Of a stretch of 64,000 nucleotides of DNA, positions 17,177 through 26,792 are shown in pieces. The number at the start of each line of letters is the position of its first letter. Positions within the stretch are counted from its first letter, which is position 1. The stretch is taken from NCBI GenBank assembly GCA_002840645.1, contig PHBO01000004.1, positions 121,116 to 185,115 of the forward strand. Direction: 5' to 3'. Source of the DNA: Candidatus Cloacimonetes bacterium HGW-Cloacimonetes-3 (lineage in GTDB: Bacteria; Cloacimonadota; Cloacimonadia; Cloacimonadales; Cloacimonadaceae). A model generated the notes under the pieces. That model did no database searches. It was not told the origin of the DNA and saw only the letters and a list, made by a program, of their open reading frames with translations. Position numbers and translations under genes: made by a program.

Positions 17177-18374
17177 TTTCTCCCGTCCAGGTGTTTAAGG
17201 TGCTCAAAATGTTATCTATCAAGGCTTGGCGCTGATAGTTATCCTTGCAGTATTGCTGTAAATTATGGGCGGATGCTTCCACCTCGCGGGGATATTGCAT
17301 CCAGCGGATAATGAGCGGAGCCAGTTCTTCCAGCGCATCGTGGGTCTTGGCGCAGTTGTCCGGCAATTGCCAGCCGGTTAAGCATTTGTTTGTGCATATC
17401 AGGGCTTTACCGGCACTTGCACATTGCATGATGCGCCCTTCAGTATCGGGAACGTTTAGGGGTAACAGGGCAAACATGGCGTTATCCAGCAGTGGGGCGA
17501 AGGTGGCATCAGGTGTGTCACCCGGTTCGCTGTATTGTATTCTGCCTCCGCAGACGCTTTTTAGCTGCTCATGCCCGTAGAGGACAATGCCTATATCCTT
17601 CTCCACTAATTTCTTGGAGATGCGTGGATAGATCTCGGATACGAGGATTTTGGCAGCTTCCAGATTAGCGGTACTGCCTTCCAAACCCCAGAACAGGATG
17701 TACTTTTTCCCGGCAAGGTCTGTTGCGGGTTCGGTTTCCGTTAGCTCTTGCGGTTCTTCCATCGGCAGGGGAAAAACAAGGGTGTTTTGGGGCTTCAACT
17801 TGAAAGTTCCTTGCAAAACCACGGCATCGTAGGGATTGGCAAAAAAGCAGTAACTTCCCGGCTTCAGAAGAAACTTATCCCAAAATAGTTGACGGGTGTA
17901 AACCCATAGATTCTTAGCAGCTTCCAGGCTTTTGTTGGCTTTCCATCTTGCCTCAGCTTCAGGTAAGTAGTTACGGTCTATGTCTATTACATATTTGCAG
18001 CGAGGCAAGGTCTTTTTGGCAAGATACAGCAAGGGTAAACAGCTTAAGCCGGCAAACACAATCAGTTCATATCGCTTACTATCCAGCATATTGGCAAAGC
18101 GCTCTGCCTGACCGCTGGCAAGGATGTGGTAGCTATCAGGGAACAATTGGTTTGCATCTGCCAAACTGAGGGAATATAGCCTGTCATAACCCGTGTGAGC
18201 AGGAACCGGCTTCTCTATGTAGGCAGTGGTTTTAAGTAGCAGGAGATCAGCATCGTAAGCACTGCTTAGCACTTCCCACAAGAACCGGGAACGTTTGCTG
18301 CGCAGGCTGCTGCTTTCCATGAACGGCTCATCCACAAAGAGGATTTTCTTCAAGGTGCTAATAGGTTCATCCAT
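17166..18374 (-). CDS. glycosyltransferase family 1-like protein
   Basis: About 402 residues. The two-lobed layout resembles GT-B enzymes: an N-terminal half with KKILFVDEPFMESSSLRSKR, and a C-terminal half with KKYILFWGLEGSTANLEAAK, then FALLPLNVPDTEGRIMQCAS and AGKALICTNKCLTGW. That region resembles the nucleotide-sugar-binding part of GT4 enzymes. The substrate is unknown. An ATG at 18395 overlaps the kinase stop by 4 nt, but AGGAG 8 nt ahead of the ATG at 18374 makes the latter the likelier start. Confidence 0.7.
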   Translation of the reverse strand: MDEPISTLKKILFVDEPFMESSSLRSKRSRFLWEVLSSAYDADLLLLKTTAYIEKPVPAHTGYDRLYSLSLADANQLFPDSYHILASGQAERFANMLDSKRYELIVFAGLSCLPLLYLAKKTLPRCKYVIDIDRNYLPEAEARWKANKSLEAAKNLWVYTRQLFWDKFLLKPGSYCFFANPYDAVVLQGTFKLKPQNTLVFPLPMEEPQELTETEPATDLAGKKYILFWGLEGSTANLEAAKILVSEIYPRISKKLVEKDIGIVLYGHEQLKSVCGGRIQYSEPGDTPDATFAPLLDNAMFALLPLNVPDTEGRIMQCASAGKALICTNKCLTGWQLPDNCAKTHDALEELAPLIIRWMQYPREVEASAHNLQQYCKDNYQRQALIDNILSTLNTWTGENEQ

Positions 18375-18391
18375 TGTTTTAGCTCCTATTG

Positions 18392-20845
18392 TCATTGGTT
18401 TTGTTTGGCATATTTGCGTAAACAGGCATAAAGCAGATTCATGTCCACGGGTTTGGAGATATAATCATCCATACCGCAGGCAAGGAAACGCTCTCTATCT
18501 CCAACCAAAGCGGCGGCTGTAAAAGCAATAATGGGGGTGTGAAGATTTTGCTTAGCTTCGCGTTCCCGCAAGATTTGGGTGGCAGTGATTCCATCCATCA
18601 AAGGCATCTGAATATCCATTAATACTGCATCGAAGCTACGCACACTGCAATAATCCAGGGCTTCATGCCCGTTGGCAGCAATGCTTACTTTTATGCCCCA
18701 GCCTTCAAGTTGGCGGCGGGTAACCGCCTGGTTTATCGGTTCATCTTCCACTAACAGCACTTCCATACCGGGCAGGTGTTGCAGCATTATCTCCGGATGA
18801 GTGGCTTGAGTTTGCTCCGGTTCGGGCTGTGCTGATTTGATACTAAAGGGAAGGATGAAGAAGAAGCTGCTGCCATGCCCCTGCTCGCTTTCCACCCAGA
18901 TAAAGCCGTTCATCAGTTCCACTAAGCGTTTCACGATGGAAAGACCCAAGCCGGTACCGCCATACTTGCTGGTTACATGGGAATCGCCCTGACTGAAGTT
19001 GTCAAAGATATCCTCCTGTTTGCGGGGGTCGATGCCGATACCTGTGTCTGTGACGCTGAATAGCAAGCGGATATCGGTGTTGCTCTGGGTATATATATCA
19101 ACATTAATCTCCACGAAGCCTGTTTCCGTGAACTTCATGGCGTTCTGCAACAGGTTTATCAATACTTGTTTCAGACGCAATTGATCTCCATGCAGCACAT
19201 TTGGGATGCGCTCGTTAATAATGCAGCGGATTTCCAGACCGGGCTTTGTATTTTGTACAGGGAAAGCCCGCAGGATATCATCCAGCAGGATACGGGGGTT
19301 AAAGTCGTTGATGATAAGCTCCAGCTTGCCGGATTCGATTTTGGAGAAATCCAGAATGTCATTGATTATTTTCATCAGGCTGCGTCCGGATTTGTACATA
19401 ATCTCATAGTACTCTTTCTGTTCCGGGTTGGCGTCCATCTGCATCAACACTTGCAGGAAGCCCATAATGCCGTTTAGGGGGGTTCGTATTTCGTGGCTCA
19501 TCGTTGCCAGAAAGTGTCCCTTAGCGGTGTTAGCTGCCTCTGCTTTTTCTTTGGATTCCATAAGCTGAGCTTCCAGATTCTTTTGTGAGGTGATGTCCAT
19601 CATATAGCCGTAGTAAAGAGGCTTAATCTTGGCATTATCAATCCGTGCGGCATAATCCATCACCCAGCGTAATTCACCGCTTTTGGTGATAACCCGGTAG
19701 CTCTTCACGGTGAATTCATCTTTATCGTCTTCGGGAGGTTTTGTAAGGAAAGCCAGCTTGTCTTCGGAGAAGATGATTTCCTGAAACTTATCTCCCATGT
19801 CGATTATCTCTTCCACAGTGTAGCCCCATTGATCTATGTTCTCCGACACCATCAGGGGGGTGGGCGGTTCTTGCTGCATCTTATATATTATCACCGGACC
19901 CTTCATAAAGATGCGGTATTCACGGCTAAGCTCTGTCTCTATTGATGCTCTTATGGCAAACTCTGCCTGCATAGCGCGCCTGTGATTGCGGTTCTTGCGG
20001 AAATAGAATACCGCCAATACCAGGATGGATAACGCCAAAAAAAGGGTTAGGATAATTAATATTGATTGCGTACTGTTCGCTAACAAAGGTTCCGAATACA
20101 GATCATAGCGTGCGAACCACTTCTCCTGAATTGCAGCCAGTTGCCCATTTTGGCTCATAATCAACAAGGCTTTATCCACTTCCTCAATCAGCTTGGGGTC
20201 TTTGGATGCAAAGCAGTATTCGCGCTGGAGTATTCTGGTTGGGAGAGCTTTTATATGCTTCAGTGGCTCTTGTTTAACAATATACATGCCATTCATGTGG
20301 TTCACGATAGAAGCATCATATTGCCCTGAATCAAGCAACTTGAGGGCATCGCCCTGAGTAGGCACTTCAATAATTATGCCATGGAAGTTAATGCGTTTAA
20401 GGAAATCTTTGGCTATATCCCCTTTTTGCAGCACTATTGTAGCATTAAGGATGTCTTTTGTTTCCTTTATCTTTGAACCCTTACGCACAAAGATAGAGCG
20501 CCAGGTTTGGGCATGGGACTCCGAAAAGGTCATTAAATGGGCACGTTCAATGGAAAATGCCATACCCTGGATAAGATCAATATCCCCTTTATCCAGCCAC
20601 TGGCGAACTAAAGCCCATTTGGCGAGGCGGAATTCCGGCACCCAATTCAGCTGCCGGCATAAAGCCTTGCTTAATTCCACATTATAGCCGTCCGGGAGGT
20701 TTTGATTATTTATGAATTCATAGGGAGGAAAACTGAAATCTCCTCCAATAATCACCTTACGGGCACCATGCCCCTGCTCTTCGGCAAGCAGGTTCAGGCA
20801 GGTTACTAATAACAGCAAAAGTATAAATATTCTTGTGCGCATCAC
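18392..20845 (-). CDS. BvgS-like hybrid sensor histidine kinase
   Basis: 817 residues. A signal peptide (1-22) leads into a periplasmic solute-binding domain of SBP_bac_3 type (about 30-250; GGDFSFPPYEFINNQNLPDG, SIERAHLMTFSESHA) and one TM (about 258-280). A PAS domain (about 310-430), a HisKA dimerisation helix with MSHEIRTPLNG (phospho-His at about 451), a HATPase domain (DTGIGID, GGTGLGLSIVKRL) and a C-terminal receiver follow; the receiver Asp lies in AVLMDIQMP (about 742). It probably senses a small amino-acid-like ligand. No partner regulator is adjacent. The gene abuts the photolyase stop. Confidence 0.93.
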   Translation of the reverse strand: MMRTRIFILLLLLVTCLNLLAEEQGHGARKVIIGGDFSFPPYEFINNQNLPDGYNVELSKALCRQLNWVPEFRLAKWALVRQWLDKGDIDLIQGMAFSIERAHLMTFSESHAQTWRSIFVRKGSKIKETKDILNATIVLQKGDIAKDFLKRINFHGIIIEVPTQGDALKLLDSGQYDASIVNHMNGMYIVKQEPLKHIKALPTRILQREYCFASKDPKLIEEVDKALLIMSQNGQLAAIQEKWFARYDLYSEPLLANSTQSILIILTLFLALSILVLAVFYFRKNRNHRRAMQAEFAIRASIETELSREYRIFMKGPVIIYKMQQEPPTPLMVSENIDQWGYTVEEIIDMGDKFQEIIFSEDKLAFLTKPPEDDKDEFTVKSYRVITKSGELRWVMDYAARIDNAKIKPLYYGYMMDITSQKNLEAQLMESKEKAEAANTAKGHFLATMSHEIRTPLNGIMGFLQVLMQMDANPEQKEYYEIMYKSGRSLMKIINDILDFSKIESGKLELIINDFNPRILLDDILRAFPVQNTKPGLEIRCIINERIPNVLHGDQLRLKQVLINLLQNAMKFTETGFVEINVDIYTQSNTDIRLLFSVTDTGIGIDPRKQEDIFDNFSQGDSHVTSKYGGTGLGLSIVKRLVELMNGFIWVESEQGHGSSFFFILPFSIKSAQPEPEQTQATHPEIMLQHLPGMEVLLVEDEPINQAVTRRQLEGWGIKVSIAANGHEALDYCSVRSFDAVLMDIQMPLMDGITATQILREREAKQNLHTPIIAFTAAALVGDRERFLACGMDDYISKPVDMNLLYACLRKYAKQNQ

Positions 20846-22288
20846 TTACCTTTTATCTGGAGTTACCTTTTGTAGGTAGGCATCCATATCATATTTACGT
20901 TCTAAGCCGGCAGCATTCATATAGCGAACCATACCGTAAATCTTCCTGTTCATCCAGGGGCGATCGTGCTTTCCAAAACACCATGCTATACCCGCATATG
21001 CATTGGGGTCTCTTCCGTCCTGCTCATAGCGGTTATTAAGATACAACAATATCTGATAGGCATCTTCCGGGGAATCACACCAGGCTAACAACCGCTTTCC
21101 CCAATACATGCGCATATAGTTGTGCATTTTTCCCGTTTGCATCATTTCCATCTGGGCAGCGTTCCAATAAACGTCGCTTGTGTCACACTGCTCCAATCTG
21201 TCAAGCGAATAATGCTCTTCCCGTATATCTGGCAGATGATCAAGCATGGTAGCCTTCGCCCATGCCGGCAGACAGCTAAAAGTATCGTAATAGGGATTAT
21301 AATGGCAGAAATTGAAGCTTAGCTCTCGCCTGATTATCAGCTCTTCTGCAAAGGATGCTATGCCGGCATACCGAGGCGAAACACTCCTTTTATTGCTCAA
21401 CATCAGGCTTAAATCCCCCAATGATACTCCCTCATTTCGTAGAATATGTTGAACAATTTCCATAGCAGATATTTGCCCAAAGTGTAAGTATGGACTAAGC
21501 CCGCTCTGGATGTCCAAAGCAGGGTTGTTTCGCTGGTGTTGGTACAGGGCTAACTTATGCATTGTAAAATCGTGCATCTTGCCTTTCGCAGCGGTGGCAC
21601 CACCTTGCATGGCTAAGACCGGAGCCACGCTATCGTCCAGTTTCAGGTGCTGATTCACCCACTTCCACAGTGAGGGAAAGCCAGTATTCTCAACGTTGTA
21701 AACCGGGTAATTAACCCTTATATTCGGGATAGAAACAGGTTTATAAACCTCTGTATCAGGCTCTAAGTCCACCCCCGGCAGCAAGCGTACAATCTTCCTG
21801 CGAATGGTGGCGGCAGAATACTCCTCCTTGTCCGAGACCTGCGTAACGGGTACAATAGCTTCGGTTTCTATTTCTGTATATGCTGTGCTTTGTTCGGAAA
21901 GCTTAGTGGCAAGCTCCGTTCTCCACTGCCTCTGAAAGCGCAGATAGCCGTGATCGGCGACCACTTCTAAAGCATCTTCTGCCACAGCTGCAACAACCTC
22001 TACCACCTCTCCGCAGGCAAAGTAGAAGCTAATCCCCTGCTTATGCAGAGCAGTTGCCACTTCCCACAAACCTTGCAGCATAAAATAGTAGTGACGGCTG
22101 TTTGCGTCCGGGACATCATCCGATACCACGAACAGCACAACAAGCGGCAAGCCACAACGCTTAGCTTTGGAGATGGCATAGCTAAGAGCATGGTTGTATT
22201 CTATTCTTTGGGCTTGCTGCATCCAGTACAGGATGTATTTCCCGGTTTGCTTTCCAGGGCTGTGTATCCTGATGCGTTTATCTGCCAT
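20846..22288 (-). CDS. phr: class II deoxyribodipyrimidine photolyase
   Basis: About 480 residues from MADKRIRIHSPG. The segment GKYILYWMQQAQRIEYNHAL and the C-terminal FAD-domain blocks (KMHNYMRMYWGKRLLAW, DGRDPNAYAGIAWCFGKHDR, KIYGMVRYMNAAGLERKYD) are typical of class II CPD photolyases. It repairs UV-induced cyclobutane dimers using light and reduced FAD. A longer reading from 22345 would run deep into the ycaQ-like gene and add non-homologous residues; the chosen start overlaps it by only 11 nt. Photolyase in a presumed strict anaerobe suggests exposure to surface waters, or an acquired gene. Confidence 0.93.
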   Translation of the reverse strand: MADKRIRIHSPGKQTGKYILYWMQQAQRIEYNHALSYAISKAKRCGLPLVVLFVVSDDVPDANSRHYYFMLQGLWEVATALHKQGISFYFACGEVVEVVAAVAEDALEVVADHGYLRFQRQWRTELATKLSEQSTAYTEIETEAIVPVTQVSDKEEYSAATIRRKIVRLLPGVDLEPDTEVYKPVSIPNIRVNYPVYNVENTGFPSLWKWVNQHLKLDDSVAPVLAMQGGATAAKGKMHDFTMHKLALYQHQRNNPALDIQSGLSPYLHFGQISAMEIVQHILRNEGVSLGDLSLMLSNKRSVSPRYAGIASFAEELIIRRELSFNFCHYNPYYDTFSCLPAWAKATMLDHLPDIREEHYSLDRLEQCDTSDVYWNAAQMEMMQTGKMHNYMRMYWGKRLLAWCDSPEDAYQILLYLNNRYEQDGRDPNAYAGIAWCFGKHDRPWMNRKIYGMVRYMNAAGLERKYDMDAYLQKVTPDKR

Positions 22289-23456
22289 TATGTATGCTCT
22301 GCGAGTCCACCGGTGTTTCGCAACCACAAAACACTGTAAAAGCATTTAGGCTATCATCCAGCGCTTTCAGAAGTGCAGTACTTAGCTTAATGCCCTGTTC
22401 CCAGTGCAGTGAGTTTATTATCAGCCGTTTAGCTTTGCGATCTGCTTTGCAATCCAGCCTGCCGACAAAGCGATCCTTGTAAAGCATGGGCAAACTCCAG
22501 TAGCCATAAACTCTTTTGGCAGGGGTTACATAGCACTCCAGAGTATAGTCAAAGCCGAAAAGCCGTTTCAGGCGGGGACGCTGGATTACCAGGTTATCAA
22601 AGGGAGAGAGCAGATACAGCCTTGCTTCTCTTTCTGATGCGGCGAGGTTCTTAAGCGAATCAGGCAGAAGGAAATACTCCTCCTTCACTCCTCTTACGTT
22701 GATTTTTAGCAGTTCCCCTGCTTCCACAAGGTCAGCCAGGTATTTCTCGAACAGGGGCTTAGCCCCGGTCATGAAGTGATTCTGTATATCAGAGAGGGTG
22801 CCTATGCCCATCGCTGTGAGAGAACGCAGGATAAGGTGCCGATAGCTTTCTGCTTCCGTGGGGAAGCTGGTATCCACGCTGTCCGGCAAGATCCTTTCCT
22901 TTAGATCATAAATCCGTTGGAAGTTCTGCCGACGGCTTACCATCAGTTCACCTTTCCAGAATAGCAGCTCTAATGCAAGCTTAGCCGGTTTTTCTGAACC
23001 CCAGCCAGTGGCAGGTTTATCTACGCGGGTATCGCTGAAATCTCGCGTGCCCAATGCTCCTTCCTGCTTAATCCTGAGCAGGATTTCATCCATCAAATGT
23101 TTGTATTTATCGAAGAATTGCCTTTCCCAGGAATTGGCATTGGGAAAGCGCTGCATTCTGGGCAGAGCATAGCGGAAATCTTCCATGGGGAGATAGCTGG
23201 CAGCATGCCCCCAATATTCAAAGATCGCCCTGTCCTGCTCTAACAGCGTGTCTAAATACGATTTGTTGTAGTCCCCAATCCTGCTCCAGATGGAGTGATG
23301 ATGAGCTCTTTCCACCACTGAAATAGTATCTATCTGCACATAGCCAAGCTGGCGGATAAGTTCCCGCACTCCATCCTTGCCGCTAAGCTTGTGTTGGCGG
23401 TATAATTGGTGATGCAGCGCAATATTAAGTACCTGTTTCAGTTCAATTTCCATCAT
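22278..23456 (-). CDS. YcaQ/AlkX-like DNA glycosylase (HTH_42 winged-helix family)
   Basis: 392 residues. The family hallmark is clear: a 'GYVQIDTISVVERAHHHSIW' block (about 37-56) containing the QxD motif (QID) used by YcaQ-type interstrand-crosslink glycosylases. RAIFEYWGHAASYLPMEDFR and winged-helix repeats follow (about 170-270). E. coli YcaQ unhooks N7-alkyl crosslinks. It is cotranscribed with a photolyase, which points to a DNA-damage module. A perfect palindrome lies just upstream of the start. Confidence 0.85.
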   Translation of the reverse strand: MMEIELKQVLNIALHHQLYRQHKLSGKDGVRELIRQLGYVQIDTISVVERAHHHSIWSRIGDYNKSYLDTLLEQDRAIFEYWGHAASYLPMEDFRYALPRMQRFPNANSWERQFFDKYKHLMDEILLRIKQEGALGTRDFSDTRVDKPATGWGSEKPAKLALELLFWKGELMVSRRQNFQRIYDLKERILPDSVDTSFPTEAESYRHLILRSLTAMGIGTLSDIQNHFMTGAKPLFEKYLADLVEAGELLKINVRGVKEEYFLLPDSLKNLAASEREARLYLLSPFDNLVIQRPRLKRLFGFDYTLECYVTPAKRVYGYWSLPMLYKDRFVGRLDCKADRKAKRLIINSLHWEQGIKLSTALLKALDDSLNAFTVFCGCETPVDSQSIHNGR

Positions 23457-23469
23457 AGTATCATTTCCT

Positions 23470-23490
23470 GATATAGCTATATCTTGTCAA
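23470..23490 (-). promoter_or_regulatory. TTGACA box and 14-bp palindrome upstream of the ycaQ-like gene
   Basis: GATATAGCTATATC (23470-23483) is a perfect palindrome lying 1 nt downstream of a minus-strand TTGACA (23485-23490) and 13 nt before the start codon. The position is that of an operator. No good -10 hexamer is seen at the usual spacing. Confidence 0.4.
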
Positions 23491-23521
23491 GAACCACGCG
23501 CATCTCCCTTGCTTGAATTAG

Positions 23522-23580
23522 TTATGCATTACGCATGAAATACGGATGCGATGCGTAGTTCATGCGTATTTCCTATGCAA
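23522..23580. repeat. imperfect long palindrome
   Basis: TACGCATGAA (23530-23539) pairs exactly with TTCATGCGTA (23559-23568). An inner TACG/CGTA pair and outer GCAT/ATGC pairs continue the symmetry. It lies in the divergent spacer between the ycaQ-like gene and the plus-strand membrane protein. There is no T-tract. Confidence 0.45.
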
Positions 23581-23735
23581 TTCATTTAAGTATCAAGGGG
23601 ACTAAGTAATTGCACATGAATTGGACGGAGGGTATGTAGTTCTTTTATTACCTAATGAAATAAAGATAGACAAAATTAGGCAGTTTATTTACATGCATTT
23701 TTATGTAAATCATCTAAGTATGGAGTCAAAGGAAT

Positions 23736-24269
23736 ATGTTAAAAAGCTTGCTATTGGCAATACCTTTTTTTCGCGGGGATTTAACTGCTAAACCGGTGTT
23801 TGTAAGCACGGTTATATTGGCAGTATGTATCACGGCATTCATCACGTGGGTAGTATTAATGTCCTATCTTGTTTTGATGGCAGATGGAAAAAAAACTCGT
23901 AACTGGTATCTGATATGGACATTTCTGATTCCCTATATAAACATCCTTTGGGTGCCCTGGGCTTTAATCAGCAGCAACGGATTCCTTAAGCGTGCACAGC
24001 AGAATTATTACAAAGTGAATGCCTACGAGAGCGCAATAGGCGTACAAATTCTCTCGATACCTTTACTGATCCTCTACCTGTTCTGGAGTGTGATAGCCTT
24101 AATCCTGCGTACTACAATCATAAATCAGTTGCAAAATATTGAAATGCTTCTACCGATTGGAATAGTGGTTATCTGCATCCTCATTGTTGCCTTGATTTAC
24201 CTTATCAATCTGTCGGTATTTGTACACAAAATCAGGAAGTATCAGCACTCCCATCACCAGAAACGCTAA
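23736..24269 (+). CDS. hypothetical four-helix membrane protein
   Basis: 177 residues. Hydrophobic segments lie at about 20-50, 60-78, 100-125 and 138-160, with short charged loops and a basic, His-rich tail (HKIRKYQHSHHQKR). I recognise no family. The reading frame is credible: an ATG with GGAG/AAGG-like sequence upstream and a codon pattern like its neighbours. It is a single gene between divergent and convergent units. It is likely an inner-membrane protein of unknown role. Confidence 0.6.
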   Translation: MLKSLLLAIPFFRGDLTAKPVFVSTVILAVCITAFITWVVLMSYLVLMADGKKTRNWYLIWTFLIPYINILWVPWALISSNGFLKRAQQNYYKVNAYESAIGVQILSIPLLILYLFWSVIALILRTTIINQLQNIEMLLPIGIVVICILIVALIYLINLSVFVHKIRKYQHSHHQKR

Positions 24270-24407
24270 GACCCAGATTATCTCCTCATTCCGACTGCTC
24301 TCACAGGCTGGACATCTGTTAGGCATGATGCTGCAATTTATCTTGCATTGACGTAATAAGCTCTTTCAAATTAATGGGTTCCAGAGACTACAATCTGAAG
24401 GATAAAC

Positions 24408-26225
24408 ATGCAGAAAATCAAGAACATAGCCATTATAGCACATGTTGACCATGGCAAAACTACCCTCGTTGACGCAATGTTGCGCCAAGCCGGTGTATTT
24501 AGAGATAACGAGCGAATGGTAGAGAGAATAATGGACTCTAACGATATAGAAAAAGAGCGGGGGATTACGATATTTTCCAAAAGTGCCTCCCTTACTTATA
24601 AAGACTATAAGATCAATCTGGTAGATACTCCCGGGCACTCTGATTTTGGTGGGGAAGTGCAGAGAATCATGAAGATGGTGGATTCTGTGCTGTTACTTGT
24701 GGATGCTTTTGAAGGACCCATGCCTCAAACCAAGTATGTGTTAAAAAACGCCCTCGAGATGAACCTGCAACCGATAGTGGTGATTAACAAGATAGACAGA
24801 CCCAGTGCCAGAGCCTACGATGTGCTGGACATGGTTTTTGAGCTGTTTCTGGAGCTTAATGCCACGCATGATCAGCTTGATTTCCCTGTGATTTATGCAT
24901 CGGGTAAAGATGGCTATGCTGTGGAAGAACTGAACGATGAACCTGTGAGTATATTCCCCTTGCTTGATATGATTATTGCAGAGGTTCCCGATACTGAAGG
25001 TGACATTCATAAACCCTTTCAAATGCTAACTTCTGCCATAGAGTACGATAATTATCTGGGCAAGATGGGCACCGGTAAGATCCATAATGGCACCATTAGC
25101 CAAGGGGAAGAAGTGCTGTTGTTGAAGCGCAACGAAGAGAAAATATTATACAAGGTTACCAACCTGTTTACATATGAAGGCTTACAGAAGAAAGAAGTGA
25201 AAGTGGCTTATGCAGGGGACATCGTTTCCATAGCCGGGCTGGAGAAGATTGATATTGGCGAAACCATCGCCAATAAAGATAATCCTATCCCGCTTCCCAG
25301 CATTAGTATAGATGAACCTACCATCGCCATAGAGTTTGTGATAAACAATTCTCCCTTTATGGGCAGAAGCGGTAAGTGGCTTACCTCGAACAAGATTTGG
25401 GAACGGCTGCAGAAAGAACTGCAAACCAATGTCTCATTAATTGTGGAAAAGACAGATTCTGCCGATACTTTCACCGTGAAGGGCAGAGGCGAACTGCAAC
25501 TATCCATACTGATGGAAAACATGCGCCGGGAAGGCTATGAGTTTCAGGTTTCCAAACCCCGCGTACTGTATAAAGAAGTGGATGGTAAGACTCTGGAACC
25601 CATGGAGCTGGCGGTGATAGACGTTGCCGAAGAATTTGTGGGCACTGTGATAGACATGATGGGTGGCCGTAAAGGCGAGATTACCAGCATGACTCCGCCA
25701 ACTGATGGATATTCCCGGCTGGAATTTAAGATTCCTGCCAGGGGCTTGATTGGCTGTCGTAATGAGTTTTTGACGGAAACCCGCGGAACAGGTATCATGA
25801 GCCAGTGCTTTTATGGCTATGAGGAATACAAAGGCGAAATACAGGGCAGCAGCCATGGTTCGATGGTAGCTATGGAGACCGGCTTGGCACTGGGATATTC
25901 CCTTAACAACTTCCAGCCCCGAGGTACCTTCTTCATTAACCCGAATACCGAAGTTTATGCCGGCATGATAGTGGGGCAGCATAGCAAAGATACAGACCTG
26001 GTGATAAATGTGTGCCGTGGCAAGAAGCTTACTAATAACCGTGCAGCGGGAAAAGATGATGCCATAAAGCTGATTCCGCCACGTATCTTCACCCTCGAAC
26101 AGGCAATAGAATATGTAGGTGATGATGAGCTTTTGGAGATTACCCCGGATAGCATCCGCTTAAGAAAGAAGATTCTGCATCATACCGATAGAAAGCGTAA
26201 TGAGAACGCAACTTCGATAGAGTAG
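24408..26225 (+). CDS. typA: ribosome-associated GTPase TypA/BipA
   Basis: 605 residues, the family length. Translation-factor G motifs: [12 protein letters not shown] (G1), ERGITIFSK (G2), [12 protein letters not shown] (G3) and NKIDRPSA (G4). An EF-G-like beta-barrel follows, then the BipA-specific C-terminal domain ([40 protein letters not shown]). It assists 50S assembly and stress adaptation. GAAGGA lies 7 nt before the ATG. A strong terminator follows. Confidence 0.97.
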   Translation: MQKIKNIAIIAHVDHGKTTLVDAMLRQAGVFRDNERMVERIMDSNDIEKERGITIFSKSASLTYKDYKINLVDTPGHSDFGGEVQRIMKMVDSVLLLVDAFEGPMPQTKYVLKNALEMNLQPIVVINKIDRPSARAYDVLDMVFELFLELNATHDQLDFPVIYASGKDGYAVEELNDEPVSIFPLLDMIIAEVPDTEGDIHKPFQMLTSAIEYDNYLGKMGTGKIHNGTISQGEEVLLLKRNEEKILYKVTNLFTYEGLQKKEVKVAYAGDIVSIAGLEKIDIGETIANKDNPIPLPSISIDEPTIAIEFVINNSPFMGRSGKWLTSNKIWERLQKELQTNVSLIVEKTDSADTFTVKGRGELQLSILMENMRREGYEFQVSKPRVLYKEVDGKTLEPMELAVIDVAEEFVGTVIDMMGGRKGEITSMTPPTDGYSRLEFKIPARGLIGCRNEFLTETRGTGIMSQCFYGYEEYKGEIQGSSHGSMVAMETGLALGYSLNNFQPRGTFFINPNTEVYAGMIVGQHSKDTDLVINVCRGKKLTNNRAAGKDDAIKLIPPRIFTLEQAIEYVGDDELLEITPDSIRLRKKILHHTDRKRNENATSIE

Positions 26226-26256
26226 CAGCTTAGACAGCAGATAATTAGATACATCT

Positions 26257-26294
26257 TTGGGGTGGTTCTTGTATGAACCACCCCAATTTGTTTA
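26257..26294 (+). terminator. intrinsic terminator after typA
   Basis: The perfect 12-bp stem TTGGGGTGGTTC/GAACCACCCCAA (26257-26268, 26275-26286) has a 6-nt loop and is followed by TTTGTTTAT. It begins 32 nt past the stop. Confidence 0.85.
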
Positions 26295-26399
26295 TGAACC
26301 TATTTTAGAGCAGCCTGCAACGCTTGATTTACTCGACATGCTTCTACAGATTCAAAAATAAATAGTGGCTTGCTCCACAAATTGCATTACCCTATCCAT

Positions 26400-26416
26400 A
26401 TACCCCCACGGGGTAT
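26400..26416 (+). promoter_or_regulatory. CsoR-type operator overlapping a -10 box
   Basis: ATACCCC-CAC-GGGGTAT is a perfect 7-bp inverted repeat of the G-tract type bound by CsoR/RcnR repressors (compare the TACCC...GGGTA operators of copper-sensing CsoR). Its right arm merges into TATAAT (26414-26419), so bound repressor would block RNA polymerase. It lies 57 nt upstream of the csoR-like gene, which implies autoregulation of the six-gene operon. Confidence 0.8.
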
Positions 26417-26472
26417 AATACACAAGTAAGGCAGGCAAGCGAAACGCTTGCTATGCCAAAGGTTGGATAGTT

Positions 26473-26775
26473 ATGGATAGCAAATGCCATCATGAACGTA
26501 ATGCGCACCACTCGGAAGAGTTTAAACAAAAGCTGATTAACAGAATGAACCGGGTGGAAGGTCAGGTGAAGGGGATCAGGAAAATGATCGCTGAAGATAA
26601 GTATTGCGATGACGTCCTCACCCAGATATCAGCGGTGCGCAGTGCCCTTAGTGCCGTGGCAGAAAGCCTGTTGGAAGCTCATCTAAACAGTTGCATTATC
26701 CAGCAAATCCAATCCGGCTCAGAAGGGATTATGGAAGAACTTCAAGCCACCATACACAGAATGTTAAAAAACTAA
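26473..26775 (+). CDS. CsoR/RcnR/FrmR-family metal-responsive repressor
   Basis: 100 residues, all-helical DUF156 fold: INRMNRVEGQVKGIRKMI carries the DNA-binding arginines. The copper-type ligand pattern is complete: Cys in DKYCDD (about 39), and His and Cys in LEAHLNSCI (about 64 and 68). The His-rich N-terminus (CHHERNAHHSEE) may add metal contacts or tune specificity towards Ni/Co, as in RcnR. Copper is the likeliest inducer from the C-H-C set and the operator type. It is the first gene of the operon. Confidence 0.88.
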   Translation: MDSKCHHERNAHHSEEFKQKLINRMNRVEGQVKGIRKMIAEDKYCDDVLTQISAVRSALSAVAESLLEAHLNSCIIQQIQSGSEGIMEELQATIHRMLKN

Positions 26776-26792
26776 TCTAAAGGAGAAATATC

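Noticed and set aside
22289..22345. Longer photolyase start at 22345
   Set aside because: It would add 19 residues not seen in class II photolyases and overlap the ycaQ-like gene by 68 nt.
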